In this document: positions 9,476-19,332 of the stretch, one piece after another | Numbering within the stretch: position 1 is the first letter of the stretch | Layout of the letters: each line of letters begins with the position of its first letter | Translations under genes and position numbers: made by a program | Assembly: GCF_000705555.1 (NCBI RefSeq) | Contig: NZ_JMQN01000048.1 | Span: 62,001 to 126,000, forward strand | Direction of reading: 5' to 3' | DNA: 64,000 nt | DNA from: Marinobacterium lacunae | GTDB taxonomy: Bacteria; Pseudomonadota; Gammaproteobacteria; Pseudomonadales; Balneatricaceae | The notes under the pieces: generated by a model | Told to the model about the DNA's origin: nothing | What the model saw: only the letters and a program-made list of their open reading frames with translations | Database searches by the model: none

Positions 9476-10577
9476 CCGCCGCAGGCTTCTGCAACTGATG
9501 GCCGGCGCCGCGGTTTTGACGGCACTGCCGTCCCGGGCTCAGCCGGCGCCCATTCTGATTGCCAGCGCCGCCGACACCACCGATGGCAAGCACTGGCTAA
9601 TCGTGATGGACGATTTGGGTGTAGAGCGGCTACGCCACCTGTTGCCGGAGCGCGCCCATCATGTGGCCGCGCACCCTACACGCCCTTGGGTGGCAGCTGT
9701 GGCCAGACGTCCGGGGTATTACATCGACGTTGTCGACTACAATAACGCCCAACTGGTGCACAGGATCGAGCCTCAGTCTGGGCGACATTTCTACGGCCAC
9801 GCGATATTTACGCCGGATGGCAACGGTCTCTGGGCAACGGAGATGGATATGGACAGCGGCGAGGGGCGCGTAACCCTGCGCACGCTAGCCGATCCAGCCA
9901 AACCCTTGCTTGATTTCAGCACCGCCGGCATTGGCCCCCATGAGTTGCTGCTCTCGCCAGACGGCTCCACCCTTGTCATCGCCAATGGTGGCATCCTCAC
10001 GGACGGGCGCGACAAGCTCAATATCGACAGCATGCAGCCCTCGCTGGCCTATCTCGATGTCGCCTCAGGTGCCCTGCTGGAGCAGCGTTTCCTGGCGCCT
10101 GACGACCACCAGCTCAGCATTCGCCATATGGATATCAATGCCAACGGCGAGGTGATCATCGCGCTTCAGTATCAAGGAGAGGCCACTGATGACAAACCGC
10201 TGGTTGCTCTGCACAGGCGTGGCGAGGCACTTCTGTTACTCAGAGCCCCGGCCGATATCAACCGTCAAATGGCGCAGTACTGTGGCAGCGCCCGCTTTGA
10301 CAGCAGCGGGCGCATCGCTGCCGTGAGCGCCCCCCGGGGTAATCTGATTACATTCTGGGACGTGGCAGAAAATCGCTTTCTGACCAGCCTGAGAACAGCT
10401 GACGGCTGCGGTCTGGCCGCAACCGATGAGCCCGAAGTGTTCATCGCCAGCAGCGGTCGTGGCCGCTGCTATACGCTCTATCCACGGGACGATTACCGAG
10501 AACCCCTTCTCCTGCCCCCTCAGCTTTCCAGCCTCGCCTGGGACAATCACATGGCGCTGTTTCACGCCCTCGGTTAG
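9465..10577 (+). CDS. DUF1513 beta-propeller-like periplasmic protein
   Basis: A 370-residue protein of the DUF1513 family. The ATG at 9465 gives MEINRRRLLQLMAGAAVL, a twin-arginine-like signal peptide (RRRLLQL, cleavage after SRA), suggesting Tat export. An in-frame start 60 bp upstream is rejected. The body contains repeated strands such as FTPDGNGLWATE, LLSPDGSTLVIANGG and RGNLITFWDV, typical of a beta-propeller. It overlaps the preceding imelysin by 11 bp and is the last gene before a strong hairpin. Its molecular role is unknown; it always seems to travel with imelysin/DUF1111 genes. Confidence 0.8.
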   Translation: MEINRRRLLQLMAGAAVLTALPSRAQPAPILIASAADTTDGKHWLIVMDDLGVERLRHLLPERAHHVAAHPTRPWVAAVARRPGYYIDVVDYNNAQLVHRIEPQSGRHFYGHAIFTPDGNGLWATEMDMDSGEGRVTLRTLADPAKPLLDFSTAGIGPHELLLSPDGSTLVIANGGILTDGRDKLNIDSMQPSLAYLDVASGALLEQRFLAPDDHQLSIRHMDINANGEVIIALQYQGEATDDKPLVALHRRGEALLLLRAPADINRQMAQYCGSARFDSSGRIAAVSAPRGNLITFWDVAENRFLTSLRTADGCGLAATDEPEVFIASSGRGRCYTLYPRDDYREPLLLPPQLSSLAWDNHMALFHALG

Positions 10578-10588
10578 GGCGTAAAAGA

Positions 10589-10612
10589 AAGGGGCCAATT
10601 CGGCCCCTTGTA
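10589..10612. terminator. Bidirectional hairpin terminator between DUF1513 and Lon-like genes
   Basis: A perfect 8-bp stem (AAGGGGCC / GGCCCCTT) with an AATTC loop lies between two convergent genes, which end at 10577 and 10622. T-runs are short, so termination may be partial. Confidence 0.65.
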
Positions 10613-10621
10613 ATATACGGT

Positions 10622-12991
10622 CTAGGCTTTCGCCTTGGCGATCTCCCGTAGCCGCTTGACGATCTGCGCACCGACGCTGCGCTGGGTGAAATGTCCATCG
10701 TCCTTGAGCCGTCCAGCCGGTTTACCCGTCAGTATCTCCAGACACTGGTCCACCGTAGCCACTGCGTACACATGGAAGAGACCTTCATTGACGGCATCGA
10801 CCACTTCGCGCTTCAGCATCAGGTTACGCACGTTGGCCTGGGGGATAATCACTCCCTGCCTGCCGGTAAAGCCCCGCGTCTGGCATAGACGGAAGAAGCC
10901 TTCGATCTTCTCGTTTACACCGCCGATAGCCTGCACCTCGCCATACTGGTTGATGGAGCCGGTAAGTGCATACTGCTGCCGAATCGGTATATGGGTCAGC
11001 GCTGAGATCAGCGTACAGATCTCGGCCAGAGAGGCGCTGTCACCGTCCACATAGCCGTAGGACTGCTCCAGCGCGATGCTGGCCGACAGCGAAAGCGGAA
11101 AGTCACGCGCATACTTATGGCCGAGATAACCGGAGAGGATCAATACGCCCTTGGAGTGGATCGGCTGGCCAAGGGTAACCTCTCGCTCGATATCGACGAT
11201 ACCGCGATTCCCCGGGTGTACCGTGGCGGTGATACGCGCAGGCGTACCGAAGGATACATCGCCAACCTGAAGTACGGTGAGCCCGTTGGATTTGCCCACC
11301 GCTTCGCCATCGGTATCGATCAGCACCGTTTCATTGAGGATGCCATCAAGAATTTTCTGCGCCAGACGTCCGGTGCGGCGCTCCTTGGCCGCCAGCGCAT
11401 GTTCCACGTGGATCGCATTGATCAGATCATCACCGTTCTCGCGTCGACGGTAGTCTGCCTCGCACAACAGATCGACCAGCTCTCCGATGTGCGCAGAAAG
11501 CAGTTCCTGATCCTCCGCCAGCCGTGAGCTGTGTTCGACCAACCGGGCAACCCCCTCACGCGTCAGGGCTGCAAGGTGCTCCTCACTCGACAGCGTCTTC
11601 ATCAAACGCGCATATTGACGAATCGAATGTGGTGTACGACTCACATCCTCATCGAAGTCCACCACCACCCGGAACATTTTCTCGAAATCGTGATCCAGCT
11701 CCTGCAGCAGATAATAGGTATCGCGGCCCCCGATCAGCACAATCTTGACCGTTAGCGGAACGGGCTCAGGATTCAGGGTAATGGTGGTGACCCCGGTATA
11801 TTCGTTGACCGGGTTCTCAATACGGATCTCATGGGCTTTCAGCGCCCGTTTTAGCGCCCCGTACACAAACGGCTGCTCAAGCAGCTTTTCGGCCTCCAGA
11901 ACCAGGTAACCGCCGTTGGCCCGGTGCAGCGCACCCGGGCGGATCAGCTGGTAGTTGGTGACCATGGCACCCATCTCGCTGGTGTACTCAATACGCCCGA
12001 ACAGGTTGTCGTAACTCGGGTGCGCCTCGAACACCACCGGCGCGCCCTTGGTCTTGTCGTTGTCTACCAGCAGATTAAGGCCGTAGTTGTCTTCGAGCCA
12101 ACTGCGACGCCCCGCCTCGGTTTTCGCCTCGATAGCACCGTCCGCCACCAGCTCGGCACCGTGCTTGATCAAGTCACGTTCAACATGATCGAGATGCGCG
12201 GGCACACCGGGCAGATTGGTATAGCTCTCTTTAAGTGCCTGTATCGGTGCAGATACGGCCTGACGCGCCGTATCGCGCTCAAGATCACGCATCTGTTCGG
12301 CAGCTTCACGCCGCCACTTCGGCAGCTCTGTCAGGTTGTCATTGAGCATATCCTCAAGCTCGGCGATGTTGCGCTGAAACGCTTCGCGCTCCTCCTCGGG
12401 AAGAGCCGAAAACTGCGCTTCATCCATCGCCTGGCCGTTGGCCACAGGGGTGAATCCTATCTGTCCGGCCTCACGGTACACCGCGATGCTGAATTCACGC
12501 CCCCGTTTCTCGATCTCCTCCACTGCGCTGTCGTAGCGGCGGTTGAAATCACGCTCGATCCGCCCTTTCAGGCGCTGATAACCAGGGCTTTCGAACGCTG
12601 CCGGAAGCTCGCTGAGAATGGTATCGAACAGCTTGCCCAGATCACGGCGAAAGCGTGCCGCCTTACCGGCCGGCAACTTGAGACAAACCGGGTAACGGTT
12701 GTCCTTGAGGTTGTTCAGATAACACCAGTCATTCGGCTTTTGCTGCTTTTTCGCGACATTTTTAAGATTCACGGTCGCGAAAGAGAAACGCCCGGTATGC
12801 GGGTTACCCATGACAAAAAGGTTATAACCCGGGCGCTGCATTCCGATGCCAAACTCCATCGCTTCAAGCGCACGTTCCTGACCGAAGAACCCGCTGAAGT
12901 TCTCCAGTGTTTCAGTGGTGCGGAATGGGAGTAGATCGGTATCGCACGTGCGATAGAGGGCCTCGGGCGGTAACGGAGTATGCTTTTCCAT
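10622..12991 (-). CDS. Lon-related putative ATP-dependent protease (S16 family)
   Basis: A 789-residue cytosolic protein of the Lon-like AAA/S16 family (the long form of the YcbZ/LonB-like group). The C-terminal protease domain is intact: the catalytic Ser is S652 in DGDSASLAE and the Lys is K695 in GGVNEKIEGFF. The N-terminal nucleotide-binding segment is GNPHTGR at residues 62-68, in which the usual Walker A lysine is arginine, so ATPase activity may be altered or absent. An alpha-helical insertion spans about 130-300. It is monocistronic and divergent from nothing close, with a short gap to aroE on the same strand. Confidence 0.88.
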   Translation of the reverse strand: MEKHTPLPPEALYRTCDTDLLPFRTTETLENFSGFFGQERALEAMEFGIGMQRPGYNLFVMGNPHTGRFSFATVNLKNVAKKQQKPNDWCYLNNLKDNRYPVCLKLPAGKAARFRRDLGKLFDTILSELPAAFESPGYQRLKGRIERDFNRRYDSAVEEIEKRGREFSIAVYREAGQIGFTPVANGQAMDEAQFSALPEEEREAFQRNIAELEDMLNDNLTELPKWRREAAEQMRDLERDTARQAVSAPIQALKESYTNLPGVPAHLDHVERDLIKHGAELVADGAIEAKTEAGRRSWLEDNYGLNLLVDNDKTKGAPVVFEAHPSYDNLFGRIEYTSEMGAMVTNYQLIRPGALHRANGGYLVLEAEKLLEQPFVYGALKRALKAHEIRIENPVNEYTGVTTITLNPEPVPLTVKIVLIGGRDTYYLLQELDHDFEKMFRVVVDFDEDVSRTPHSIRQYARLMKTLSSEEHLAALTREGVARLVEHSSRLAEDQELLSAHIGELVDLLCEADYRRRENGDDLINAIHVEHALAAKERRTGRLAQKILDGILNETVLIDTDGEAVGKSNGLTVLQVGDVSFGTPARITATVHPGNRGIVDIEREVTLGQPIHSKGVLILSGYLGHKYARDFPLSLSASIALEQSYGYVDGDSASLAEICTLISALTHIPIRQQYALTGSINQYGEVQAIGGVNEKIEGFFRLCQTRGFTGRQGVIIPQANVRNLMLKREVVDAVNEGLFHVYAVATVDQCLEILTGKPAGRLKDDGHFTQRSVGAQIVKRLREIAKAKA

Positions 12992-13075
12992 GGGACGACC
13001 CTAAAGCAGAGAGTTCTATCCCGTTATACCGCCCAACGCTTTGATTATGCAAGGGATAGTGTGCAGACCAATATG

Positions 13076-13902
13076 TCAGCCTGCCAGCTCGCGCCTCACC
13101 TCGGCTATTACGCCGCGGGTCTCGGGTTTCACGCCCCGCCAGATACGGAAGGATTCGGCAGCCTGCTCCACCAACATGCCGAGGCCGTCGATCACGATCG
13201 CTGCCCCCTGCTGTTTAGCCCAGATACAGAAGGGCGTAGGCTCTGCACCGTACATCATGTCATAACAGGCAGTGTCTGGGCCGACAACGGCATCTGGCAC
13301 GGGTGGCAGCTCGCCCTGGAGGCTTGCGGAGGTGCCATTAATAATGACATCGAATGCACGGGGTTCCACATCGGAGAAACCACAGGCCGACAGATGCCCA
13401 AGATCGCCGAACAGATCCACCAGCTCCTGAGCGTTCGCCACAGTACGGTTGGCAATAACGATCTCCGCTGCACCGGCAGCCAGGAAAGGCTCCAGAACCC
13501 CTCTCACAGCACCACCTGCGCCAAGCATCAGCACACGCGCACCTTTGAGGCTGACACCGTTATTATCCTGCAGATCAGCCACCAGCCCGACACCGTCAGT
13601 ATTATCACCGCATAGAACACCGTCGGCGCTCTGGTAAAGGGTATTCACCGCACCTGCGCGCTCCGCCGCGCTTGAGCGCTGCGCTGCCATATTCCAGGCG
13701 TTCTGTTTGAACGGCACCGTGACATTGAGGCCCTTGCCACCTTCGGCGAAGAACCGAGCCACATCGTTTTCAAACGCTCCGAGTTCAACCAGTTGCGCCG
13801 AGTATTCAACTGCTTCGCCGGTCTGTTCGGCAAATGCGGCATGGATCCGCGGCGACTTGCTGTGCTTGATAGGATTGCCGAAAACGGCGTAACGATCAGC
13901 CA

Positions 13903-13903
<1 letters not shown>
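13076..13903 (-). CDS. aroE: Shikimate dehydrogenase (NADP+)
   Basis: This enzyme reduces 3-dehydroshikimate to shikimate in aromatic amino acid synthesis. The 275-residue protein starts at the ATG at 13903, whose A is the last base of the hemF stop (TAATG), so the two genes are translationally coupled. The substrate site is [12 protein letters not shown] at residues 9-20 and NVTVPFKQ, with the catalytic Lys in the latter; the nucleotide-binding motif is [11 protein letters not shown], followed by NRT. Length is standard. The hemF-aroE pairing matches Pseudomonas. Confidence 0.95.
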
Positions 13904-14841
<938 letters not shown>

Positions 14842-14845
14842 TTAC

Positions 14846-15403
14846 TTACGTTCTAACTACTGAATTATCTGACAGGTTACGTATGGTTGTCGGCCTATCC
14901 AAACCACCCAGTGCACCATCTACAATAAAATCAACACCAGAGCCGAAGTAAGCCCTAACTTTCGTTTTGCTTTTTGCAGGTGGAGCACTGCTGACGTTTG
15001 CCGAGGTAGAGACCAGTGGCGCGCCGAACGCTTCGCACAAGGCGCGTACAATTGGGTGGGCACTAACGCGCACGGCCACGCCTGAATGCTGGCCCTTTAT
15101 CCACCGCGGGATCAGTTGTTCGGTATCCGGCAACAACCAGGTGTTTGGCCCAGGCCAAGTCTCTGAAAGCTGCGCGCGTTGCTGATCGGAAAGGTGCACA
15201 AGCAAAGGCTCGATCTGTTCTTCGCTGGCGGCTGCAAGAATTAACCCTTTGTACTCGGGTCGACGCTTGATCTCCAGCAGGCGCTGTACCGCTGCAGAAT
15301 TGAAGGGATCACACCCGAGGCCCCAAACCGCTTCCGTCGGGTACGCAATGATGCCACCGTTGCGCAGTACCCGAACAGCTTGACGCAGATGCCAGTCGTT
15401 CAC
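14846..15403 (-). CDS. tsaC: L-threonylcarbamoyladenylate synthase
   Basis: TsaC/YrdC makes threonylcarbamoyl-AMP for the t6A37 modification of ANN-decoding tRNAs. The 185-residue protein begins MNDWHLRQAVRVLRNGGIIAYPTEAVWGLGCDP, the canonical YrdC N-terminus, and has KRRPEYKGLIL and STSANVSS substrate-binding segments. Length matches the short TsaC form without a Sua5 domain. It lies between dprA and hemF, as in Pseudomonas. Confidence 0.95.
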   Translation of the reverse strand: MNDWHLRQAVRVLRNGGIIAYPTEAVWGLGCDPFNSAAVQRLLEIKRRPEYKGLILAAASEEQIEPLLVHLSDQQRAQLSETWPGPNTWLLPDTEQLIPRWIKGQHSGVAVRVSAHPIVRALCEAFGAPLVSTSANVSSAPPAKSKTKVRAYFGSGVDFIVDGALGGLDRPTTIRNLSDNSVVRT

Positions 15404-15475
15404 GCTCTAATGCCCCATAACGAACAAAAAGGGCAAACTAACCACTCAGTCTTCTCTTTGCAACTGGATAATTGC

Positions 15476-16576
15476 TCAGACTGTTCTCAGTATGAACGCC
15501 CCGCGCAACTCAAGATAACCTTCCAGCTCCAGACGCATCAGTTCCTGCTGCAACTTCGCAGCCGGTAAATCCACCCTGTCAGCGAGCAGATCAAAAGCGA
15601 TAGGATCAAATGGAATTTGCTCCAGCAAAGGATCCTGTAAGTCATTCGGACGCCGGTCGTCATCAGGGTTACTGACCGGCAGCGCCAGGCAGCCCAGTAA
15701 AGCACCGAGCTCGGACAGTATGTCGTCGCTGCTTTCTGCCAGTTTAGCACCCTGTTTGATCAGGCTGTGGCAGCCTTTGCTGAGCGGGTTGTGAATGGAG
15801 CCCGGTAGCGCAAACACCTCGCGCCCCTGCTCAAGCGCTTCGCGCGCCGTTATCAACGAGCCGCTACGAGGAGCCGCCTCGACCACCAGCGTACCGATAC
15901 TCATGCCACTGATGATGCGGTTACGGCGCGGGAAATTGTGTGCCACAGGCGCCGTTCCCGGCGGATACTCGGTCACCAGAGCTCCGCCGCCTTGCACGAT
16001 CGCCTCTGCCAATGCCCGGTGCGCAGCGGGATAACATCGATCAAGCCCCGTGCCCAATACCGCCAACGTCGGACGCCCTGCATCAAGTGCGCCCTTGTGC
16101 GCGGCCGCATCGATCCCCCTTGCCAATCCACTGGTGATCGCAAGCCCGCCTGCAGCGAGATCCAAGGCAAAGCGGTAGGCATGATCCACACCTCCTGCGC
16201 TTGCGTGACGACTGCCCACGACAGCCAACTGGGGCAACGCCAGCACATCTGGATCACCGTGAATCCACAGCAAAATCGGGGGGTCATGTATCTGTTTCAG
16301 CAGATCGGGGTATTGAGGCGAGTCAATCGTCAGCAGAGTCCAGCCACTATGTGCGGCCCGCTGCTCAAGCTCGCATGCACGGCGATACAAGGCGCCGCCG
16401 GATCGATAGTTGTGGATGGCGTCCAACGTTTCGGGACGCAATTGAACAGTACCGGGGAGTTGTTCGGAGTGCATAAGCTCCGACGCTGCAACGCCTGCTG
16501 AGCGCAACCGGGCCATAGTGGCCGGTCCCATCCTTGGCAGCAGGGTTGCAGCGATCCAGTCCTTTGGATCGCTCAT
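15476..16576 (-). CDS. dprA: DNA-processing protein DprA
   Basis: DprA binds incoming single-stranded DNA and loads RecA during natural transformation. The 366-residue protein has an N-terminal helical region, the Rossmann-like core from about residue 110 (VVGSRHASAGG, ITSGLARGIDAAAHKGAL, GTGLDRCYPAAH, NFPRRNRIISG, EAAPRSGSLITAREALEQGREVFALPGSI), and a C-terminal winged-helix-like domain (LLADRVDLPAAKLQQELMRLELEGYLEL). It starts about 19 bp after the LysM gene and is probably co-transcribed with it. Confidence 0.93.
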   Translation of the reverse strand: MSDPKDWIAATLLPRMGPATMARLRSAGVAASELMHSEQLPGTVQLRPETLDAIHNYRSGGALYRRACELEQRAAHSGWTLLTIDSPQYPDLLKQIHDPPILLWIHGDPDVLALPQLAVVGSRHASAGGVDHAYRFALDLAAGGLAITSGLARGIDAAAHKGALDAGRPTLAVLGTGLDRCYPAAHRALAEAIVQGGGALVTEYPPGTAPVAHNFPRRNRIISGMSIGTLVVEAAPRSGSLITAREALEQGREVFALPGSIHNPLSKGCHSLIKQGAKLAESSDDILSELGALLGCLALPVSNPDDDRRPNDLQDPLLEQIPFDPIAFDLLADRVDLPAAKLQQELMRLELEGYLELRGAFILRTV

Positions 16577-16594
16577 GTTGCTATGTCCGTTAGA

Positions 16595-17635
16595 TCAGGG
16601 GGTCTTGAGGCGATCGCCCACGGATATCACGTTGTTGGCGCGCATGATCAGGCCGTAACTGACCTTGTCGAATACTTTGAACACCATCAACATTCCGGCA
16701 CGCTCGGACGGCAGCGATATCGTCTCGTTGGTGACTGGATCACGAACCATCTCGCCCTCGTTATACACCGCGAAGACGTTACCGATTTCAACACCCTCTC
16801 GGGCCCCAACGTTAAGTGCCACTGCGTCGAACTGACCGATCTTGGCAACGCCGCCGAGCACATCCAGAATCACGGCGTTTTGCAGCTCAGCACCGGCAGA
16901 CGGGTAAAACACCGACTGTATACGGCTCTCGTCGTTCGGCACCACGCGATCGCGTACGCGTACCTCTTCGTTGGTGTCGAGCAGATCCATGGTCATCACC
17001 TGGCTGTCGGTATCACGTGCCATTATCCGGCCGTCTGCAACCCGATATGCCTCGTAGCCAAGCAACTCATCGGTGAACGGATCGTTATACGGCTTCGCCG
17101 GACGATAGATGCCCTGCAGCGATACGTTCTCGACGGGTTTGCCGCGGGCGTAAACACGATCCCCGGCGCCGGCGATAATACGCTCGTTCTTGCCACCGAT
17201 AACGTAGGGTGCGTGATCCAGCAGGTCCTGATCCATCACCATGTTATCGTTCAGGAAGGCTGCGATATCCTTCAGCGGAATAGCCGGTATTGCGCTGTCC
17301 AGCGGCGATACACGCGCATGCGGGCTTAGCTTGCGTACACCACGCTTGAGGCTGAGACGCGGCTGACCGTCGACCCAGGTCAAATAAATAATATCGCCCG
17401 GATAGATCAGATGAGGGTTGTCGATCTGCGGGTTGACGTACCAGACATCGGGCCATAACCAGGGTGATTTCAGGAAGCGCCCGGATATATCCCAAAGCGT
17501 ATCGCCTTTGACAACGACATACTCGGTCGGATGTCCTTCAGCCAATTCGATCCGGTCCTTACGGACCTCAGCCTGAGCCGGGCTGCCCAACAGCAGAAAA
17601 GCGGCGGTCAGCGTTGCGCAAAGCAATCGGTTCAT
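16595..17635 (-). CDS. LysM-domain exported protein
   Basis: A 346-residue exported protein with a signal peptide ending PAQA (about residue 22) and one LysM domain at about residues 38-85 (YVVVKGDTLWDISGRFLKSPWLWPDVWYVNPQIDNPHLIYPGD). LysM domains bind peptidoglycan. The remaining ~250 residues are beta-rich with no domain I recognise. The gene corresponds in position to Pseudomonas PA0020, upstream of dprA and divergent from def. A cell-wall-associated role is likely; a specific function is not known. Confidence 0.88.
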   Translation of the reverse strand: MNRLLCATLTAAFLLLGSPAQAEVRKDRIELAEGHPTEYVVVKGDTLWDISGRFLKSPWLWPDVWYVNPQIDNPHLIYPGDIIYLTWVDGQPRLSLKRGVRKLSPHARVSPLDSAIPAIPLKDIAAFLNDNMVMDQDLLDHAPYVIGGKNERIIAGAGDRVYARGKPVENVSLQGIYRPAKPYNDPFTDELLGYEAYRVADGRIMARDTDSQVMTMDLLDTNEEVRVRDRVVPNDESRIQSVFYPSAGAELQNAVILDVLGGVAKIGQFDAVALNVGAREGVEIGNVFAVYNEGEMVRDPVTNETISLPSERAGMLMVFKVFDKVSYGLIMRANNVISVGDRLKTP

Positions 17636-17794
17636 TTTCAGTTCCCTTGTAACGCAAACAACCTCCGCATCCCGGCCCGGTCGGCAGGTTCAAAGGCGTC
17701 TGAGCATGCATTAGACAACATTATCAGTATAATAGGACGCATCATACTTTACTCCATCCGACGCCTCCGTCGAACATCCGTTTAAGCAGATACT

Positions 17795-18310
17795 ATGTCC
17801 AAGCTCAAGATTCTTGAATTCCCAGATCCTCGACTGCGCACAATCGCCGAACCGGTTGATGTCGTTGATGATGCGATTAAACAGCTCATCGATGACATGT
17901 TCGAGACGATGTACGATGCACCGGGCATAGGCCTGGCTGCAACACAGGTAAACGTCCATAAACGGGTCGTCACCATCGATCTGTCGGAGGATCAGTCGGA
18001 ACCTCTGGCCTTGATCAACCCCGAATATACGGTACTCGACGAGACACTTGAAGAGATGCAGGAAGGTTGTCTGTCCGTTCCGGGTTTTTATGACAACGTA
18101 AATCGGCCTCAGAAGATCAAGGTAAGCTCGCTAGACCGTGACGGCAACGCGCAGGATTTCATCGCCGAGGGCCTGCTCGCTGTCTGCATTCAGCACGAGC
18201 TCGATCACCTGGACGGTACGCTGTTCGTTGATTACCTCTCCACGCTCAAGCGCAATCGCATTCGCGGCAAGCTGGAAAAGAAACACCGTCTGGAAGCGTC
18301 GGGTAACTGA
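17795..18310 (+). CDS. def: Peptide deformylase
   Basis: Removes the formyl group from N-terminal formylmethionine of nascent proteins; Fe/Zn enzyme. The 171-residue protein contains the three metal-site motifs: GIGLAATQ near residue 45, EGCLSVPG near 90, and QHELDHLDG near 132. It is followed by a strong hairpin and then fmt, the enzyme that adds the formyl group. Confidence 0.97.
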   Translation: MSKLKILEFPDPRLRTIAEPVDVVDDAIKQLIDDMFETMYDAPGIGLAATQVNVHKRVVTIDLSEDQSEPLALINPEYTVLDETLEEMQEGCLSVPGFYDNVNRPQKIKVSSLDRDGNAQDFIAEGLLAVCIQHELDHLDGTLFVDYLSTLKRNRIRGKLEKKHRLEASGN

Positions 18311-18325
18311 GCCCGATCCGAATTG

Positions 18326-18357
18326 AAAACAGGTTTGCCACGGCAAGCCTGTTTTTC
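18326..18357 (+). terminator. Intrinsic terminator between def and fmt
   Basis: A 14-bp stem with one mismatch (AAAACAGGTTTGCC against GGCAAGCCTGTTTT) followed by T5. This would cap the def transcript and attenuate reading into fmt, which starts at 18381. Confidence 0.7.
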
Positions 18358-18380
18358 TTTGTTCACCAAGAGTTTCACCG

Positions 18381-19328
18381 ATGACCAAGCGCCTGAAAAT
18401 CATCTTCGCCGGCACCCCTGAATTCGCCGCTGCCAGTCTATCCGCCGTATTGAAAACAGACCATGAGGTGGTGGCTGTCTACACCCAGCCAGACCGACCC
18501 GCTGGCAGAGGCCGGAAGCTCACCCCAAGCCCGGTCAAGCAGCTTGCCCTGCAACACGATATTGAGGTGTGCCAACCGCTGACGCTTCGCGATAGCGCCG
18601 CACAGGCTCAACTGGCCGCATTCGAGGCTGATCTGATGATCGTCGTCGCGTATGGTTTGATCCTGCCACAGGCAGTGCTCGATACGCCTCGGCTCGGCTG
18701 CATCAACGTACACGCATCCCTGCTGCCGCGCTGGCGAGGCGCCGCCCCTATTCACCGGGCACTACTGGCCGGTGATACCGAGACCGGTATCACAATCATG
18801 CAGATGGATGCTGGGCTCGATACCGGCGATATGCTGAGCATCGCGCGCTGCCCGATCCACGCCGACGACACCAGTGGCCTGCTCCATGACCGGCTTGCCG
18901 AGCTCGGGGCTCAGACATTGGTTCAGGCACTTGCCCCTCTCTCAGAGGGCGAACTTGAGGCGGTACCTCAGGACGACAGTTTGGCCTGTTACGCGGCAAA
19001 GCTTGAGAAAAGCGAAGGCGTTCTCGACTGGAACCGCGATGCAATTGAACTGGAGCGGCAAGTCCGAGGTTTGAATCCCTGGCCTGTCGCCTACACTGAG
19101 ATTAACGGGCAGACGCTTCGGGTCTGGGGTGCACGGGCGGAATCGGGCGATGCTAGCCAGACTCCCGGGACAATCCTGGCTCACTCGGCTGACAGCCTGG
19201 TTGTTGCTACCGGCAAGGGACGTCTGGCGCTTACCGTGCTTCAGCTGCCCGGCGGAAAGCCCACTGCCGTATCCGCGCTGCTAAATGCGCATAAGGAACG
19301 TTTCTCTACAGGCACAGTGTTGGGTTGA
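18381..19328 (+). CDS. fmt: Methionyl-tRNA formyltransferase
   Basis: Formylates the initiator Met-tRNA using 10-formyl-THF. The 315-residue protein has the formyl-transferase core with RIIFAGTPEFA-like start (KIIFAGTPEFAAASL), the catalytic NVHASLLPRWRGAAPIHRAL segment near residue 110 and the C-terminal tRNA-binding domain (LNPWPVAYTEINGQTLRVW). Standard length. The next gene, rsmB, begins 4 bp after the stop. Confidence 0.97.
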   Translation: MTKRLKIIFAGTPEFAAASLSAVLKTDHEVVAVYTQPDRPAGRGRKLTPSPVKQLALQHDIEVCQPLTLRDSAAQAQLAAFEADLMIVVAYGLILPQAVLDTPRLGCINVHASLLPRWRGAAPIHRALLAGDTETGITIMQMDAGLDTGDMLSIARCPIHADDTSGLLHDRLAELGAQTLVQALAPLSEGELEAVPQDDSLACYAAKLEKSEGVLDWNRDAIELERQVRGLNPWPVAYTEINGQTLRVWGARAESGDASQTPGTILAHSADSLVVATGKGRLALTVLQLPGGKPTAVSALLNAHKERFSTGTVLG

Positions 19329-19332
19329 TGCG

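Noticed and set aside
11398-11416. parS-like TGTTCCACGTGGATC inside the Lon-like gene
   Set aside because: The right arm is broken (13 of 16), and the bases encode a conserved HVEHA segment, so it is probably coincidental.
11924-12934. Long plus-strand open frame (336 codons)
   Set aside because: It is antisense to the Lon-like gene in GC-rich DNA, has no recognisable protein character, and the opposite strand encodes a clear protein.
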